64,000 nt of DNA from Acinetobacter larvae (GCF_001704115.1 NZ_CP016895.1:372001-436000), one strand, 5' to 3'. Shown: positions 18,001 to 27,073, counted from the first letter of the stretch. Made by a program: numbers and translations. The notes: a model not told the origin generated them from the sequence alone.

Positions 18001-18450
18001 ATGGAAAATATTGGGCTTTGGGTAACCATTTTAATTGTGGTTTTTGTATTGGGTTCCATTGTTGGGTTAAGAGTTAGCCCACGCGAAAAAGCTTTGGGGA
18101 TATTGCGTGACAAAGCTCGGAAAATTGGTCTACATCCACGTCTAATCGCGGCGCCAGAGTGGACTAAAATTCCTAAGGCCAGTGAAAATCGTGCCAGCAT
18201 GGTGGCATATTATAGCGTTCTCATACCGCAAGCTCAGTTGCCATTGATGCGTGCGCGCGTTGAGCAGCAACAGCTAGAAGTTGTGCAGGGTGATGATAAA
18301 TTTAATCATTTACCGATTACTTTAGCCGGAATTTATGCTATTGATATGCAGGCAAATTGTGTGGGCATATACTGGGACGAGCAAAGCGACCTAAAAGCGA
18401 CGCAATTAGAGCAAATGAAGGCATTTTTACTTTCATTGGCAGAACTTTAA
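18001..18450 (+). CDS. Conserved single-pass membrane protein, unrecognised
   Basis: The 149-residue protein has one N-terminal membrane helix (NIGLWVTILIVVFVLGSIVGL), then a soluble domain of about 120 residues beginning with a helical, basic segment (SPREKALGILRDKARKIGLH). AAAGGTG sits 4-5 bases before the ATG. It precedes topA by 49 bp on the same strand, so the two may be co-transcribed. Helix-in/soluble-out topology suggests a membrane-anchored cytoplasmic protein. I do not recognise a functional family. Confidence 0.78.
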   Translation: MENIGLWVTILIVVFVLGSIVGLRVSPREKALGILRDKARKIGLHPRLIAAPEWTKIPKASENRASMVAYYSVLIPQAQLPLMRARVEQQQLEVVQGDDKFNHLPITLAGIYAIDMQANCVGIYWDEQSDLKATQLEQMKAFLLSLAEL

Positions 18451-18499
18451 GTTTTAAATTAAATTTTAAATTTATTATAGATAGGGTTAACAGTTTATT

Positions 18500-21133
18500 A
18501 TGGCGAAAGCTCCTCAATCCACTCCTGACAATAACACAGTAAAAGCCAATACTGGGGCAAAACGTGCCTTGGTGATTGTGGAGTCGCCTGCAAAAGCAAA
18601 GACCATTAACAAATATTTGGGTTCACAATATATCGTTAAATCTTCTGTCGGTCATGTACGTGATTTACCAACAGGCGCATCAAAAAGCACCGAAAAAAAA
18701 CCAGCAACACGCGCGCGATTGACGGAAGAAGAAAAGAAAGTCAAAGCGTGGAATAGCTTGGTGAATCGTATGGGAATTGATCCCGAACACGATTGGCGTG
18801 CCAAATATGAAGTACTTCCGGGTAAAGAAAACGTTGTTGCGGAATTAAAAAAACTGGCATCGCAAGTCGATGAAGTCTATCTGGCAACGGATTTGGACCG
18901 CGAAGGGGAAGCGATTGCTTGGCATTTAAAAGAAGTGATTGGTGGCGATGATACCCGTTATCAACGTGTGGTTTTTAACGAAATTACCAAAAACGCCATT
19001 CAAGATGCCTTTAAACACCCAGAACGTCTCGATACCAATAAAGTCAATGCACAGCAAGCACGTCGTTTCTTGGACCGTGTTGTTGGCTTTATGATTTCAC
19101 CGCTGTTGTGGGAAAAAATTGCACGAGGTTTGTCCGCAGGACGTGTGCAATCGGTTGCGGTCAAATTGGTGGTCGAGCGTGAACGTGAAATTCGGGCATT
19201 TATTCCTGAAGAATATTGGCAAGTCTTTGCAGACACTGAAAGTGAAGCGGCGCAAATTCGACTCGAAGCGGTGAAGCAAGCGGGCAAAACGCTCAAGCTA
19301 AAAAACAAAGCACAGACCGATGCGTTATTGGCAATTTTAAAAGATGCCAATTACGTGGTGAGTCAACGTGAAGACAAACCCACGAAAGTCAATCCCAGTG
19401 CGCCTTATATCACCTCAACCTTACAACAAGCTGCCAGTACGCGTTTAGGCTTCTCGGTCAAGAAAACCATGATGTTGGCACAGCGTCTGTATGAGGCTGG
19501 TTTTATTACTTATATGCGTACCGACTCCACCTTCTTAAGCGACGATGCGGTCAATATGGTGCGCAGTCATATTGAAAAAGAGTACGGCGAGCGTTACTTA
19601 CCGACCAAGCCAAATCGTTATGGCAATAAAGCCAATGCACAAGAAGCGCATGAGGCAATTCGTCCATCCAATGTGGCACTCAAGGGTGATCAACTTACGG
19701 GTACAGAGCGTGATGCACAGCGGTTATATGACTTAATTTGGCGTCAGTTTGTGGCATGTCAAATGACCCCTGCGGAGTACTTATCGTCTACTCTTTTGGT
19801 GACAGCTGCAGATGTGGAACTCAAAGCCAAAGGACGTACGCTAGTTTTTGATGGCTTTACCAAAGTGCGCGGTGCCAATAAATCAGATGATGATGTATTG
19901 CTGCCAGCAGTTAAAGTCGGTGAGCCGTTAAAGCTCAATAAACTTGATCCTTCTCAGCACTTTACTAAGCCACCAGCACGTTTTACCGAAGCATCCTTGG
20001 TCAAAGAACTGGAAAAACGCGGCATTGGTCGACCATCGACTTATGCGGCGATTATTTCGACCATTCAAGATCGTGGCTATGTTAAATTAGAAAACCGTCG
20101 TTTATTTGCCGAAAAAATGGGCGAGATCGTCACAGATCGCCTCGATGAGAGTTTTAATAATTTAATGAATTATGCTTTCACCGCAGATTTGGAAGGGCAA
20201 CTGGATAAAGTCGCTGCGGGCGATCGGAACTGGAAAGAATTGCTAGATAGCTTCTATGGTGATTTTAAAAATCGCCTCAGTACCGCGCAAAGTGAACAAG
20301 GTATGCGTCGCAATGTGCCAGTAGAAGTTGAAGCAGTACATTGTCCTGAGTGTGACCGTGCCATGCAAATCCGTACTGGCACAACAGGTGTGTTTCTCGG
20401 TTGTTCCGGTTATAACTTGCCTCCGAAAGAACGTTGTAAGGGCACGCTCAACCTAACACCAGTAGAGTCTTTGGCGGTGTTGTCTGATGACGATAGTGCT
20501 GAAACAGCGGACCTGATGTCGAAAAAACGTTGTCCATGTTGTAGTACGGCAATGGATAGCTATGTTATTGATGGTGGTCGAAAGCTGCATATCTGCGGTA
20601 ATAACCCAGACTGCGATGGCTATGAGCTGGAGCAAGGTGAGTTTAAAATTAAAGGCTATGATGGTCCGACCATTCCATGTGATAAATGCGATGGCGAAAT
20701 GCAGCTCAAAACTGGACGTTTCGGACCATATTTTGCATGCATGCAATGTGAAAATACACGTAAAGTCTTGAAGAATGGTCAGCCTGCGCCACCACGTGTT
20801 GATCCGATCAAAATGGAACATTTGCGTTCAAGTAAGCATGATGACTATTTTGTATTGCGGGATGGCGCTGCGGGGCTGTTTTTAGCAGCCAGTAAGTTCC
20901 CGAAAATTCGTGAAACACGCGCACCTAAAGTTGCGGAGCTGCGTACAGTAGCCGCACAGCTTGATCCCAAATACCAATTTTTACTCGAAGCCCCTGATTG
21001 CGATCCAGAAGGTAATCCAACGATCGTGAAGTTTAGCCGTAAGCAACAAGTACAATATGTTGCTTCAGAAAAAGACGGTAAAGCGACCAAGTGGAGTATC
21101 TTTTATCAAAATGGTCAATGGGTTGATGCCTAA
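18500..21133 (+). CDS. topA: DNA topoisomerase I
   Basis: TopA relaxes negative supercoils by a type IA mechanism. The 877-residue protein has a Toprim domain with the acidic [16 protein letters not shown] (about 130-145), the active-site Tyr in [10 protein letters not shown] (about 337), and the [20 protein letters not shown] motif. Three C-terminal cysteine-rich zinc ribbons follow (starting [16 protein letters not shown] and CDKCDGEM), then a basic tail. Length agrees with gammaproteobacterial TopA (about 865). The ATG is the first Met of the frame and the N-terminus has a short Ala/Thr/Asn leader before [14 protein letters not shown] strong terminator follows. Confidence 0.97.
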   Translation: MAKAPQSTPDNNTVKANTGAKRALVIVESPAKAKTINKYLGSQYIVKSSVGHVRDLPTGASKSTEKKPATRARLTEEEKKVKAWNSLVNRMGIDPEHDWRAKYEVLPGKENVVAELKKLASQVDEVYLATDLDREGEAIAWHLKEVIGGDDTRYQRVVFNEITKNAIQDAFKHPERLDTNKVNAQQARRFLDRVVGFMISPLLWEKIARGLSAGRVQSVAVKLVVEREREIRAFIPEEYWQVFADTESEAAQIRLEAVKQAGKTLKLKNKAQTDALLAILKDANYVVSQREDKPTKVNPSAPYITSTLQQAASTRLGFSVKKTMMLAQRLYEAGFITYMRTDSTFLSDDAVNMVRSHIEKEYGERYLPTKPNRYGNKANAQEAHEAIRPSNVALKGDQLTGTERDAQRLYDLIWRQFVACQMTPAEYLSSTLLVTAADVELKAKGRTLVFDGFTKVRGANKSDDDVLLPAVKVGEPLKLNKLDPSQHFTKPPARFTEASLVKELEKRGIGRPSTYAAIISTIQDRGYVKLENRRLFAEKMGEIVTDRLDESFNNLMNYAFTADLEGQLDKVAAGDRNWKELLDSFYGDFKNRLSTAQSEQGMRRNVPVEVEAVHCPECDRAMQIRTGTTGVFLGCSGYNLPPKERCKGTLNLTPVESLAVLSDDDSAETADLMSKKRCPCCSTAMDSYVIDGGRKLHICGNNPDCDGYELEQGEFKIKGYDGPTIPCDKCDGEMQLKTGRFGPYFACMQCENTRKVLKNGQPAPPRVDPIKMEHLRSSKHDDYFVLRDGAAGLFLAASKFPKIRETRAPKVAELRTVAAQLDPKYQFLLEAPDCDPEGNPTIVKFSRKQQVQYVASEKDGKATKWSIFYQNGQWVDA

Positions 21134-21468
21134 ACTTTAATACTTAAGTTAATGCTGCATAGTGGGTTGGTTTTTTAACGAAGTACTTTCTTCCGCTGTC
21201 TTTTCTCACTCAAAAAGCTCACATGGTTGAGCTTTTTGAGTTTTATGTTCTGATCTGAATAGCTGTATCTGCTACAAGCTTTGCAGTTAATGTGTTAAGT
21301 TGAATAAAAATAAAATATAAAAACTTGATATTCATGGTTATATTTTATGGCTGTGCTTTTTTTGTGATGTGCTCTGTTCATTTTTAATTACTTTTAATCG
21401 TTAAATTTTCAAGGTAGTTTCAAGTGAATAAGATTTCTTTCACAACCCAAAGGAGCATCGTTATTGCT
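21134..21468. other. 335-bp region: topA terminator and promoter region of the bacteriocin precursor
   Basis: After the topA terminator the sequence becomes very AT-rich (about 21270-21420), with several TATA-like strings but no single -35/-10 pair that I can defend. It probably contains the promoter of the precursor gene. An in-frame GTG at 21424 could extend that gene by 15 codons but lacks a leader-like sequence. Confidence 0.5.
21208..21241 (+). terminator. topA terminator
   Basis: ACTCAAAAAGCTCA (21208-21221) pairs perfectly with TGAGCTTTTTGAGT (21228-21241), with a 6-nt loop and a following TTTAT. It is a strong rho-independent terminator that separates topA from the secretion cassette. 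Confidence 0.88.
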
Positions 21469-21738
21469 ATGAAAGAATTAAACCCAGCACAAATCGAATG
21501 GGTATCTGGTTCAGGTATTTTCTCAGATGCAATCAGCAATATTGCTGGTGAAATTGGCGGTCAAATTGGTGGTCAGTTGGCAGGTGCATCTGGTAATAAA
21601 GAGCTGGCAACGTCTGTAGGAAAATACATTGGTAGTGGCATTGCCAATCTCGGTTTACAGATTGGTAAAACCATTAGTTCAGCTATCTTTTCATCACTTA
21701 AACCTTCCATTTCAAATATTTCCTCTGGAGCGAGCTAA
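21469..21738 (+). CDS. Double-glycine-leader bacteriocin/microcin precursor
   Basis: The 89-residue peptide starts with MKELNPAQIEWVSGSG, the pattern of class II microcin leaders (basic residue, EL, hydrophobic spacing, VSG plus small residue), which C39 peptidases cut after the glycine pair. Here the final pair reads GS or SG instead of the usual GG. The mature part (about 73 residues) is Gly/Ala/Ser/Ile-rich with glycine-zipper spacing (IAGEIGGQIGGQLAG and GKYIGSGIANLGLQIGK) and no cysteine, as expected for an unmodified membrane-active peptide. AAAGGAG lies 13 bases before this ATG, which is long; an upstream GTG (21424) or an ATT are alternatives. The exporter genes follow at 22157. Function is inferred from leader and context. 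Confidence 0.78.
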   Translation: MKELNPAQIEWVSGSGIFSDAISNIAGEIGGQIGGQLAGASGNKELATSVGKYIGSGIANLGLQIGKTISSAIFSSLKPSISNISSGAS

Positions 21739-21892
21739 GTCATCTTCTCCGTAGGATATTGCGTATTTTGTTTAACATTGTTTTATGGTTTCATCCGTCA
21801 TATAGCTTAAGACTGAGCACTGCTCTTGGTCTGACTCAAACTGCTAGACAGTTGCTGCGGCATGCTGTTGCTATCAGTATTTTGATCATTTG

Positions 21893-21920
21893 AATAGAGT
21901 ATGCTTGGGCATGCTCTATT
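21893..21920 (+). terminator. Terminator between precursor and exporter genes
   Basis: AATAGAGTATGC (21893-21904) pairs with GCATGCTCTATT (21909-21920) through 11 Watson-Crick pairs and one G-U, with a 4-nt loop, followed by TTTGTTT. It would end a short monocistronic precursor mRNA. Confidence 0.8.
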
Positions 21921-21955
21921 TTTGTTTATGTTGTTTTTTCAGCAGCTGCGGCATC

Positions 21956-21990
21956 ATCTCATCTCATCTCATCTCATCTCATCTCATCTC
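21956..21990. repeat. (ATCTC)7 pentanucleotide microsatellite
   Basis: Seven perfect ATCTC units run from 21956 to 21990, followed by an imperfect eighth (ATCTG). The array lies 167 bp upstream of the adaptor start codon. Tracts of this kind change length by replication slippage. Confidence 0.95.
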
Positions 21991-22156
21991 ATCTGGTCGA
22001 GTATTGCCTGCCATGTATCGTTTTACCTTTTAATACTCTATGAGCAATAACAAGCTTTGCAGATGGTCTGCATTTGTACCGAAAAAGCATTACAGTGTGC
22101 TGCAAATATTTTGGTTAGGTTTAAAACATAATAAGCAACCCATACGCTGAAGACTG

Positions 22157-23455
22157 ATGTCTGACCAAGATCCCGCCAATTCGATCTTTCGTAAAGAAGC
22201 TCTACAAGCCAATCGTAGCCGTTGGCATGCTAAGGCATTACTGGTCTCGGATTTACCGAGTACGGCCTTTGCGGTATTTGCAGTGTTGGTGTTATGTGTG
22301 CTGATTCTCTTTGTAGTCTTTGGGCAGTTTTCCCGACGTGTCAATGTACAAGGTGAGGTGGTGAGTTTCCCGCAACCCGTGAATGTGACTGCACCACAAG
22401 CAGGGCATATCATCAAGCTTGCACATAATACCGGGCAGTCTGTCGCGGCGGGTGATGTATTGATGCATTTAGATGTGAGTCGCAATAGTACAGCAGGAAA
22501 TATTAGTCATGCTTCGGTCGACAGCATTCGGCAACAGATCTCAGATCATCAGGCGATGATGGGTTTACTCGAACACAATAAACAGCGCTCTTTGGTCGCG
22601 ATGCAACAACAATTGGCGCAATACCGTCAAGTTCATCAGCGTGGCATACAACGTTTTTATGCTGCGCAAGTGGGGTTGAAAGAAATGCAGGACATCGCGA
22701 AAGATTATGCGCAATATCTTAAACAAGGACTGGTGAATCGGGAACAAGTCAATAATTTACGGCATTTATCTTATGAACGACAGACAGCAGTGGAGAATAT
22801 CAGTGCCCAGCTTCTGCAATATGTTCTAGAAATCAATGAGCTAGAAAAGAAAATACAAACTGTTGTCAGCGATTTTGATCGACAAATTTTAGAACAGCAA
22901 GTGCAAGCCAAAGCATTGCAGAGACAACTCGCAGAAATTGCTGCAACAGATATTCTGGTGGTTAAGGCACCTCGAGCAGGTTATATCGAAAACATCATTG
23001 CTAGCGTGGGGCAGGTGGTACAGGCTGGTGATGCATTATTGCAATTATCAGCCGGATCTAAAGCACCGCATCGGACTTTCAGTGTGGTGCTCTGGTTACC
23101 CAATAGCGTACTGCCATATATTCGGGTGGGTGATCCAGTCAACTTGCGCTATGACGCTTTTCCTTATGAAAAATTTGGACAATTTCAGGCGGTTATTCAG
23201 CAAGTGTCGAAGGTGCCTGCCTCAAGCAATGAGTTAGCCAAATATGCTAGTGCGCCGAAAGATCAACAGGTCGCATTGTATAAAATTCAAATTCAACCCA
23301 GACATAAACATATCGAATGGCAAGGTCAAACCTTGCAATTGCACGCAGGTATGCAAGTGCAAGCGATATTATTTTTAGAAAAACGTCCGCTATATCAATG
23401 GGTTTTTAGTCCTTTTTACAGTCTTTCACAACGGATTGCTGGAGCAGACACATGA
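22157..23455 (+). CDS. HlyD/CvaA-family membrane fusion protein of the bacteriocin exporter
   Basis: The 432-residue adaptor has a cytoplasmic N-terminus of about 35 residues and one membrane helix (about 38-60). It continues with a periplasmic biotinyl-lipoyl-like hairpin half (VNVTAPQAGHIIKLAHNTGQ), a long alpha-helical coiled-coil (about 115-270, Gln-rich), the second lipoyl half (VKAPRAGYIENIIASVGQVV) and a beta-barrel domain. This is the layout of CvaA/HlyD, which links an inner-membrane ABC exporter to an outer-membrane TolC channel. It overlaps the ABC gene by ATGA, so the two are translationally coupled. No TolC gene is present here, so a channel encoded elsewhere must be used. Confidence 0.93.
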   Translation: MSDQDPANSIFRKEALQANRSRWHAKALLVSDLPSTAFAVFAVLVLCVLILFVVFGQFSRRVNVQGEVVSFPQPVNVTAPQAGHIIKLAHNTGQSVAAGDVLMHLDVSRNSTAGNISHASVDSIRQQISDHQAMMGLLEHNKQRSLVAMQQQLAQYRQVHQRGIQRFYAAQVGLKEMQDIAKDYAQYLKQGLVNREQVNNLRHLSYERQTAVENISAQLLQYVLEINELEKKIQTVVSDFDRQILEQQVQAKALQRQLAEIAATDILVVKAPRAGYIENIIASVGQVVQAGDALLQLSAGSKAPHRTFSVVLWLPNSVLPYIRVGDPVNLRYDAFPYEKFGQFQAVIQQVSKVPASSNELAKYASAPKDQQVALYKIQIQPRHKHIEWQGQTLQLHAGMQVQAILFLEKRPLYQWVFSPFYSLSQRIAGADT

Positions 23456-25572
23456 CTAAAAAAACTGCGACAGATTTAAAGAATAGACTGTATTTAAGCT
23501 TTCGTGCACGCGTTCCCCAGCTTTTACAAACAGAACTCGCGGAGTGTGGTTTGGTCTGCCTGCTGATGATTTGCCGTTATTACCGCAAAGATATCGATTT
23601 ACTGAGCTTAAGGCAGCATTATGATATTTCTGTACAGGGAATGAACTTGGCTCGCTTGATAGAAATAGCCAGTCAACTTAAGTTCAGTTCGCGAGCACTT
23701 TCGCTAGATTTACATGAATTAAATCAACTAAGAACTCCCTGTATTTTGCATTGGGATCTCAATCATTTTGTGGTGTTGGTTGCGGTAAAACACAATAAGG
23801 TCATTGTGCATGATCCAGCATTTGGGCGAAAAGTCTTGCGTCTGACAGAGCTTTCACAACATTTTACTGGGGTTGCTTTGGAGCTCTGGCCCACACCGGA
23901 TTTTGATGTCAAAGCGCAACGGCAAAAAATCAGCTTTCGCGATTTACTCAAAAACATTGATGGCTTAGGGGGGAGCTTAAGTAAAATTTTCATTTTTTCA
24001 CTGTTATTTGAAGCGATTAATCTGTTGTTACCTGTGGGGACACAATTGGTGATGGATCATGTAATTTTGGCCAAAGATGATGATCTGCTGACACTGATTT
24101 GTTTGGGGTTATTTATTTTTATTCTGATTCGTACCGTGATCGCGATGTTCCGTGCATGGATCACTGTATTGATGGATAGCCTGATCAATATTCAATGGCA
24201 GCAGAGCTTCTTTGAGCATCTGCTCAAATTACCTTTACAGTATTTTGAAAAGCGTAATCTTGGTGATATCCAATCACGTTTTATGTCATTACAACAGGTA
24301 GGGCAGACGCTGACGACAGGACTGATGGGGAGTTTGATTGACGCGTTGATGCTGACGGCTTTAGTGGTCATGATGTATCTTTATGGTGGCTGGCTTTTAG
24401 GGGTCGTGTTGGCTTTTACTGCGCTCTATGTGCTGCTGAGAATGCTGACTTTTCGTTTATATAAACAAGCTGCTGAAGAACAAATTATTAAACAGGCACG
24501 TGCCAATTCCAACTTCATGGAAAGTCTATATGCCATTTCTACAGTTAAAGCGCTGGGTTTAACCGATATGCGTACGCGCTTCTGGATGAATCTCAATATC
24601 GACAGTATCAATGCCGGTATTCGGGTCACCCGTCTAGATATGCTGTATGGTGGGATGAATAGCCTGATCGCAGCACTGGATCAAATTTTAATTTTATGGC
24701 TAGGCGCAGTGCTGGTTATGCAGCAGCAATTGACTTTGGGAATGTTTGTTGCTTTCAATTTATATCGTGCGCAGTTTTCAGATCGAGCAGCAAACCTGAT
24801 CGATCTATTACTACAATTCAAAATGTTAGCTTTGCACAATGAACGTCTATCCGATATTGCACTTTCGCCAGTTGAGCCTCAACAGCAACAAACCTTGCAT
24901 ATCGCTTCTGGTACCCAAGGGGCTGCCAGTTTGGTGCTACAAAACTTGGGTTATGGCTATGACCGTTTATCGAGCCCTATTTTTGAACAATTAAACTTTA
25001 GCATTAACGCTGGTGAAAGTGTGGCAATTACGGGTGTTTCTGGGGTTGGAAAATCAACCTTACTCAAACTCATGACTGGACTGTTAGTGCCGAGCCAAGG
25101 TCGGATACTCTTCAATAACTGTGATATTTATCAGATGGGGTTGCAGCAGTATCGACAGCGTATTGCTTGTGTACTGCAAGATGACAAATTATTTGCCGGC
25201 TCTATTGCCGATAATATTTGTGCCTTTGATTTACACCCAGATATGGAGCACATCATTGCTTGTGCCAAAGCCTGTAATATTTTTGATGAAATCATGCAGA
25301 TGCCAATGGGACTACAAACTTTGATCAGCGCATTGGGATCAAGTTTATCGGGTGGGCAAATGCAACGCTTGTTTATCGCACGCGCGTTATACCGTAGACC
25401 GAGTATTTTATTTATGGATGAGGCAACCAGTCATCTAGATGTAGACAATGAGCTGTGGATTAATCGGCAAATTCGGGCCTTAGCTATGACGCGCATTTTT
25501 ATTGCCCATCGTCAATCAACCATTGCCAGTGCAGATCGCGTGTTGATGCTGCCCATGACATCGGTCAAATAA
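23452..25572 (+). CDS. Peptidase-containing ABC exporter (C39 domain, CvaB-like)
   Basis: The 706-residue protein has all three parts of a bacteriocin processing-exporter. The N-terminal C39 peptidase domain has Cys32 (ELAECGLVCLLM), His105 (WDLNHFVVL) and Asp121 (VIVHDPAFG) in the expected order. The membrane domain spans about residues 175-455. The ATPase domain has Walker A GVSGVGKST (about 533), signature LSGGQMQRL (about 631), Walker B ILFMDEATSHLD and H-loop IAHRQST. Because the peptidase triad is intact, it can cut a double-glycine leader while exporting the peptide. The precursor at 21469 is the natural substrate. Confidence 0.95.
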   Translation: MTKKTATDLKNRLYLSFRARVPQLLQTELAECGLVCLLMICRYYRKDIDLLSLRQHYDISVQGMNLARLIEIASQLKFSSRALSLDLHELNQLRTPCILHWDLNHFVVLVAVKHNKVIVHDPAFGRKVLRLTELSQHFTGVALELWPTPDFDVKAQRQKISFRDLLKNIDGLGGSLSKIFIFSLLFEAINLLLPVGTQLVMDHVILAKDDDLLTLICLGLFIFILIRTVIAMFRAWITVLMDSLINIQWQQSFFEHLLKLPLQYFEKRNLGDIQSRFMSLQQVGQTLTTGLMGSLIDALMLTALVVMMYLYGGWLLGVVLAFTALYVLLRMLTFRLYKQAAEEQIIKQARANSNFMESLYAISTVKALGLTDMRTRFWMNLNIDSINAGIRVTRLDMLYGGMNSLIAALDQILILWLGAVLVMQQQLTLGMFVAFNLYRAQFSDRAANLIDLLLQFKMLALHNERLSDIALSPVEPQQQQTLHIASGTQGAASLVLQNLGYGYDRLSSPIFEQLNFSINAGESVAITGVSGVGKSTLLKLMTGLLVPSQGRILFNNCDIYQMGLQQYRQRIACVLQDDKLFAGSIADNICAFDLHPDMEHIIACAKACNIFDEIMQMPMGLQTLISALGSSLSGGQMQRLFIARALYRRPSILFMDEATSHLDVDNELWINRQIRALAMTRIFIAHRQSTIASADRVLMLPMTSVK

Positions 25573-25600
25573 AACTTTAAGCTGGGGAGGCAAAGCAAGC

Positions 25601-26452
25601 ATGTCGATTAAACTCTCACAGTTGGCGATGTTCTGTGCTGTAGTCGAAGAAGGTAGTATTTATGCTGCGGCAGAGAAAATGCATTGTGTGCCTTCGAATA
25701 TCAGTGCACGTATCAAAGCATTAGAACTTCGTTTGGGCGTAGCGTTATTTCATCGTGAGCAACGCCGACTTTTTATCAGTGCTGAAGGGCGAGTGTTCTA
25801 TCAACATGCTCAGCAGTTGTTACAACACAGTCAAAATTGTCTCAATCTTTTTCGCCAGCAACATATTGTAGGTCATTTAAAAATAGCAGTATTACCGAGT
25901 CTGGTGAGTCATTACCTCCGTCAGCCCTTATTGGCTTTTGTTGAGAAATATCCCAAAGTACAGTTGAGCATAACGCTGGGATCTAATCGCTCGTTATATC
26001 GAGATTTGATCACCGATCAGGTTGATGTGATCATGTTTGCTGGTCGGGTAGATCCACCAGAGCATCAGCTCTTGTATAAAATCTTGGCAACAGAACAACT
26101 CTATTGCATTAGCCCATATCGTCAGCTTAGCGTATTAAAGCGCCATGTTTCTCAATTAAGCTGTATTAGTCTAGGCGATGATTATGCTTGCCATACTTTT
26201 TTTTATGAATGGCTAACACAACAGCAGATGCAGTGTTTGGCACACTGGCAGATCGCTTCTGAGCAAATGAGTATTGCACTGCTACAACAATACCCTGCAA
26301 TGACAGTATTGGCAGAGCACCAACTGTATTTGCTTAGCCCCACGGCGTTGGCGGTTATCGCTTTGCAACAAGCTCAACCTTATCAAATTGCTCTATGCTG
26401 GAAGAAAAATAATCTTTCGCCAGTGTTGCAGCATTTTCAGCAAATGTTTTAA
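25601..26452 (+). CDS. LysR-family transcriptional regulator
   Basis: The 283-residue protein has the N-terminal winged helix-turn-helix of LysR regulators (LSQLAMFCAVVEEGSIYAAAEKMHCVPSNISARIKALE is the expected segment, residues about 5-40), then a periplasmic-binding-like effector domain (LKIAVLPSLVSHYLRQPLLAF onward). It starts 28 bp after the exporter gene, so it is probably in the same transcription unit; a GGGGAGG lies 10 or more bases before the ATG. It may control the cassette or an unlinked target. No divergent partner gene is present, which is unusual for LysR regulators. Confidence 0.88.
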   Translation: MSIKLSQLAMFCAVVEEGSIYAAAEKMHCVPSNISARIKALELRLGVALFHREQRRLFISAEGRVFYQHAQQLLQHSQNCLNLFRQQHIVGHLKIAVLPSLVSHYLRQPLLAFVEKYPKVQLSITLGSNRSLYRDLITDQVDVIMFAGRVDPPEHQLLYKILATEQLYCISPYRQLSVLKRHVSQLSCISLGDDYACHTFFYEWLTQQQMQCLAHWQIASEQMSIALLQQYPAMTVLAEHQLYLLSPTALAVIALQQAQPYQIALCWKKNNLSPVLQHFQQMF

Positions 26453-26600
26453 GTACGCAGAGCAGATAGCATGCGAGCTATGCTGTTTTCGCCGCTGCTT
26501 ATATATTCTTAAAAGTTTTGTTTGGTTTGAAAATTACAAACAATATTTGTTAGAGATCATAAAAAAATCATAAAAAAGATCATAAATACACGCTCTAAAA

Positions 26601-26634
26601 CGCATAAAAGCCAGTCTCAGCTAGCTTTTATGCG
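26601..26634. terminator. Hairpin between lysR gene and DUF2061 gene
   Basis: CGCATAAAAGC (26601-26611) pairs with GCTTTTATGCG (26624-26634). TTTTAGAG follows on the minus strand, fitting an end for the DUF2061 gene; it may act in both directions. Confidence 0.6.
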
Positions 26635-26660
26635 ATTGGGATTAGATGTAATTTATTGTT

Positions 26661-26915
26661 TTAACTTGGAATGATGTTATTCGATACATCAGCAGATTTT
26701 TTTCGTTTTAAGCGGCGATCCCAAACCTTTTCATGAAAGAAAAAGGCAAATGCTTGTACGGTTGGCTCTAATAAACTGAGTGTCATTGCCATCCAAAGTT
26801 GACCTGTCACCATATAAGCAACCAACATGGCTACCGTAATGTGCAAAATGTAATAACTAAAGGTCTTCTTTAAGGTCGTTTTGTTGTAGCGCAAAAATCT
26901 CTGAAAAAAAGACAT
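26661..26915 (-). CDS. DUF2061 small membrane protein
   Basis: The 84-residue protein has the DUF2061 pattern: KKTFSYYILHITVAMLVAYM, then a second membrane segment containing the family's LLEPTVQAFAFFFHEKVW, with a basic C-terminus (DRRLKRKKS). Two membrane helices are expected. The role of the family is unknown. GAGGT lies 7-8 bases before the ATG. A Fur-box-like sequence lies 33-51 bp upstream of the start codon, which suggests iron-dependent control. Confidence 0.85.
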   Translation of the reverse strand: MSFFQRFLRYNKTTLKKTFSYYILHITVAMLVAYMVTGQLWMAMTLSLLEPTVQAFAFFFHEKVWDRRLKRKKSADVSNNIIPS

Positions 26916-26947
26916 AGAGTTTACCTCGCTGTCTAAAAAATATTACG

Positions 26948-26966
26948 TTAAATGATAATCATTATT
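26948..26966. promoter_or_regulatory. Fur-box-like operator
   Basis: TTAAATGATAATCATTATT matches the 19-bp consensus GATAATGATAATCATTATC at 15 positions, with a perfect ATGATAATCAT core. It sits just upstream of the DUF2061 gene (minus) and 177 bp upstream of leuC (plus). The closer gene is the likelier target. Confidence 0.65.
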
Positions 26967-27073
26967 AACTGCTATGTATAGCGATATTTGTAAAAATAAT
27001 CTTTTTCTCGCAATTATTTTGTAAAAAGGCTTAATTCATTCCTAAAAGTTTATGAATCTATAAAAATGATAAA

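Larger units (their letters stand above)
21739..22156. other. 418-bp spacer between precursor and exporter genes
   Basis: It contains a terminator (21893-21920) and a pentanucleotide repeat (21956-21990). A 40-codon frame (21928-22050) runs through the repeat and has no ribosome binding site. I searched both strands for a small immunity gene and found only frames under 45 codons without translation signals. A promoter for the exporter operon must lie between about 21930 and 22150 unless transcription reads through. Confidence 0.5.

Noticed and set aside
21928..22050. 40-codon frame through the (ATCTC)7 tract as an immunity peptide
   Set aside because: No ribosome binding site, its ATG lies in the terminator tail, and most of its sequence is microsatellite.
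22090..22485. 131-codon minus-strand frame opposite the adaptor gene start
   Set aside because: Lies in the shadow of the HlyD gene, has Thr/Cys-rich shadow composition and no ribosome binding site.
26461..26486. Terminator directly behind the LysR gene
   Set aside because: The arms CAGATAGC/GCTATGCTG pair only with a bulge; the hairpin at 26601-26634 is better.
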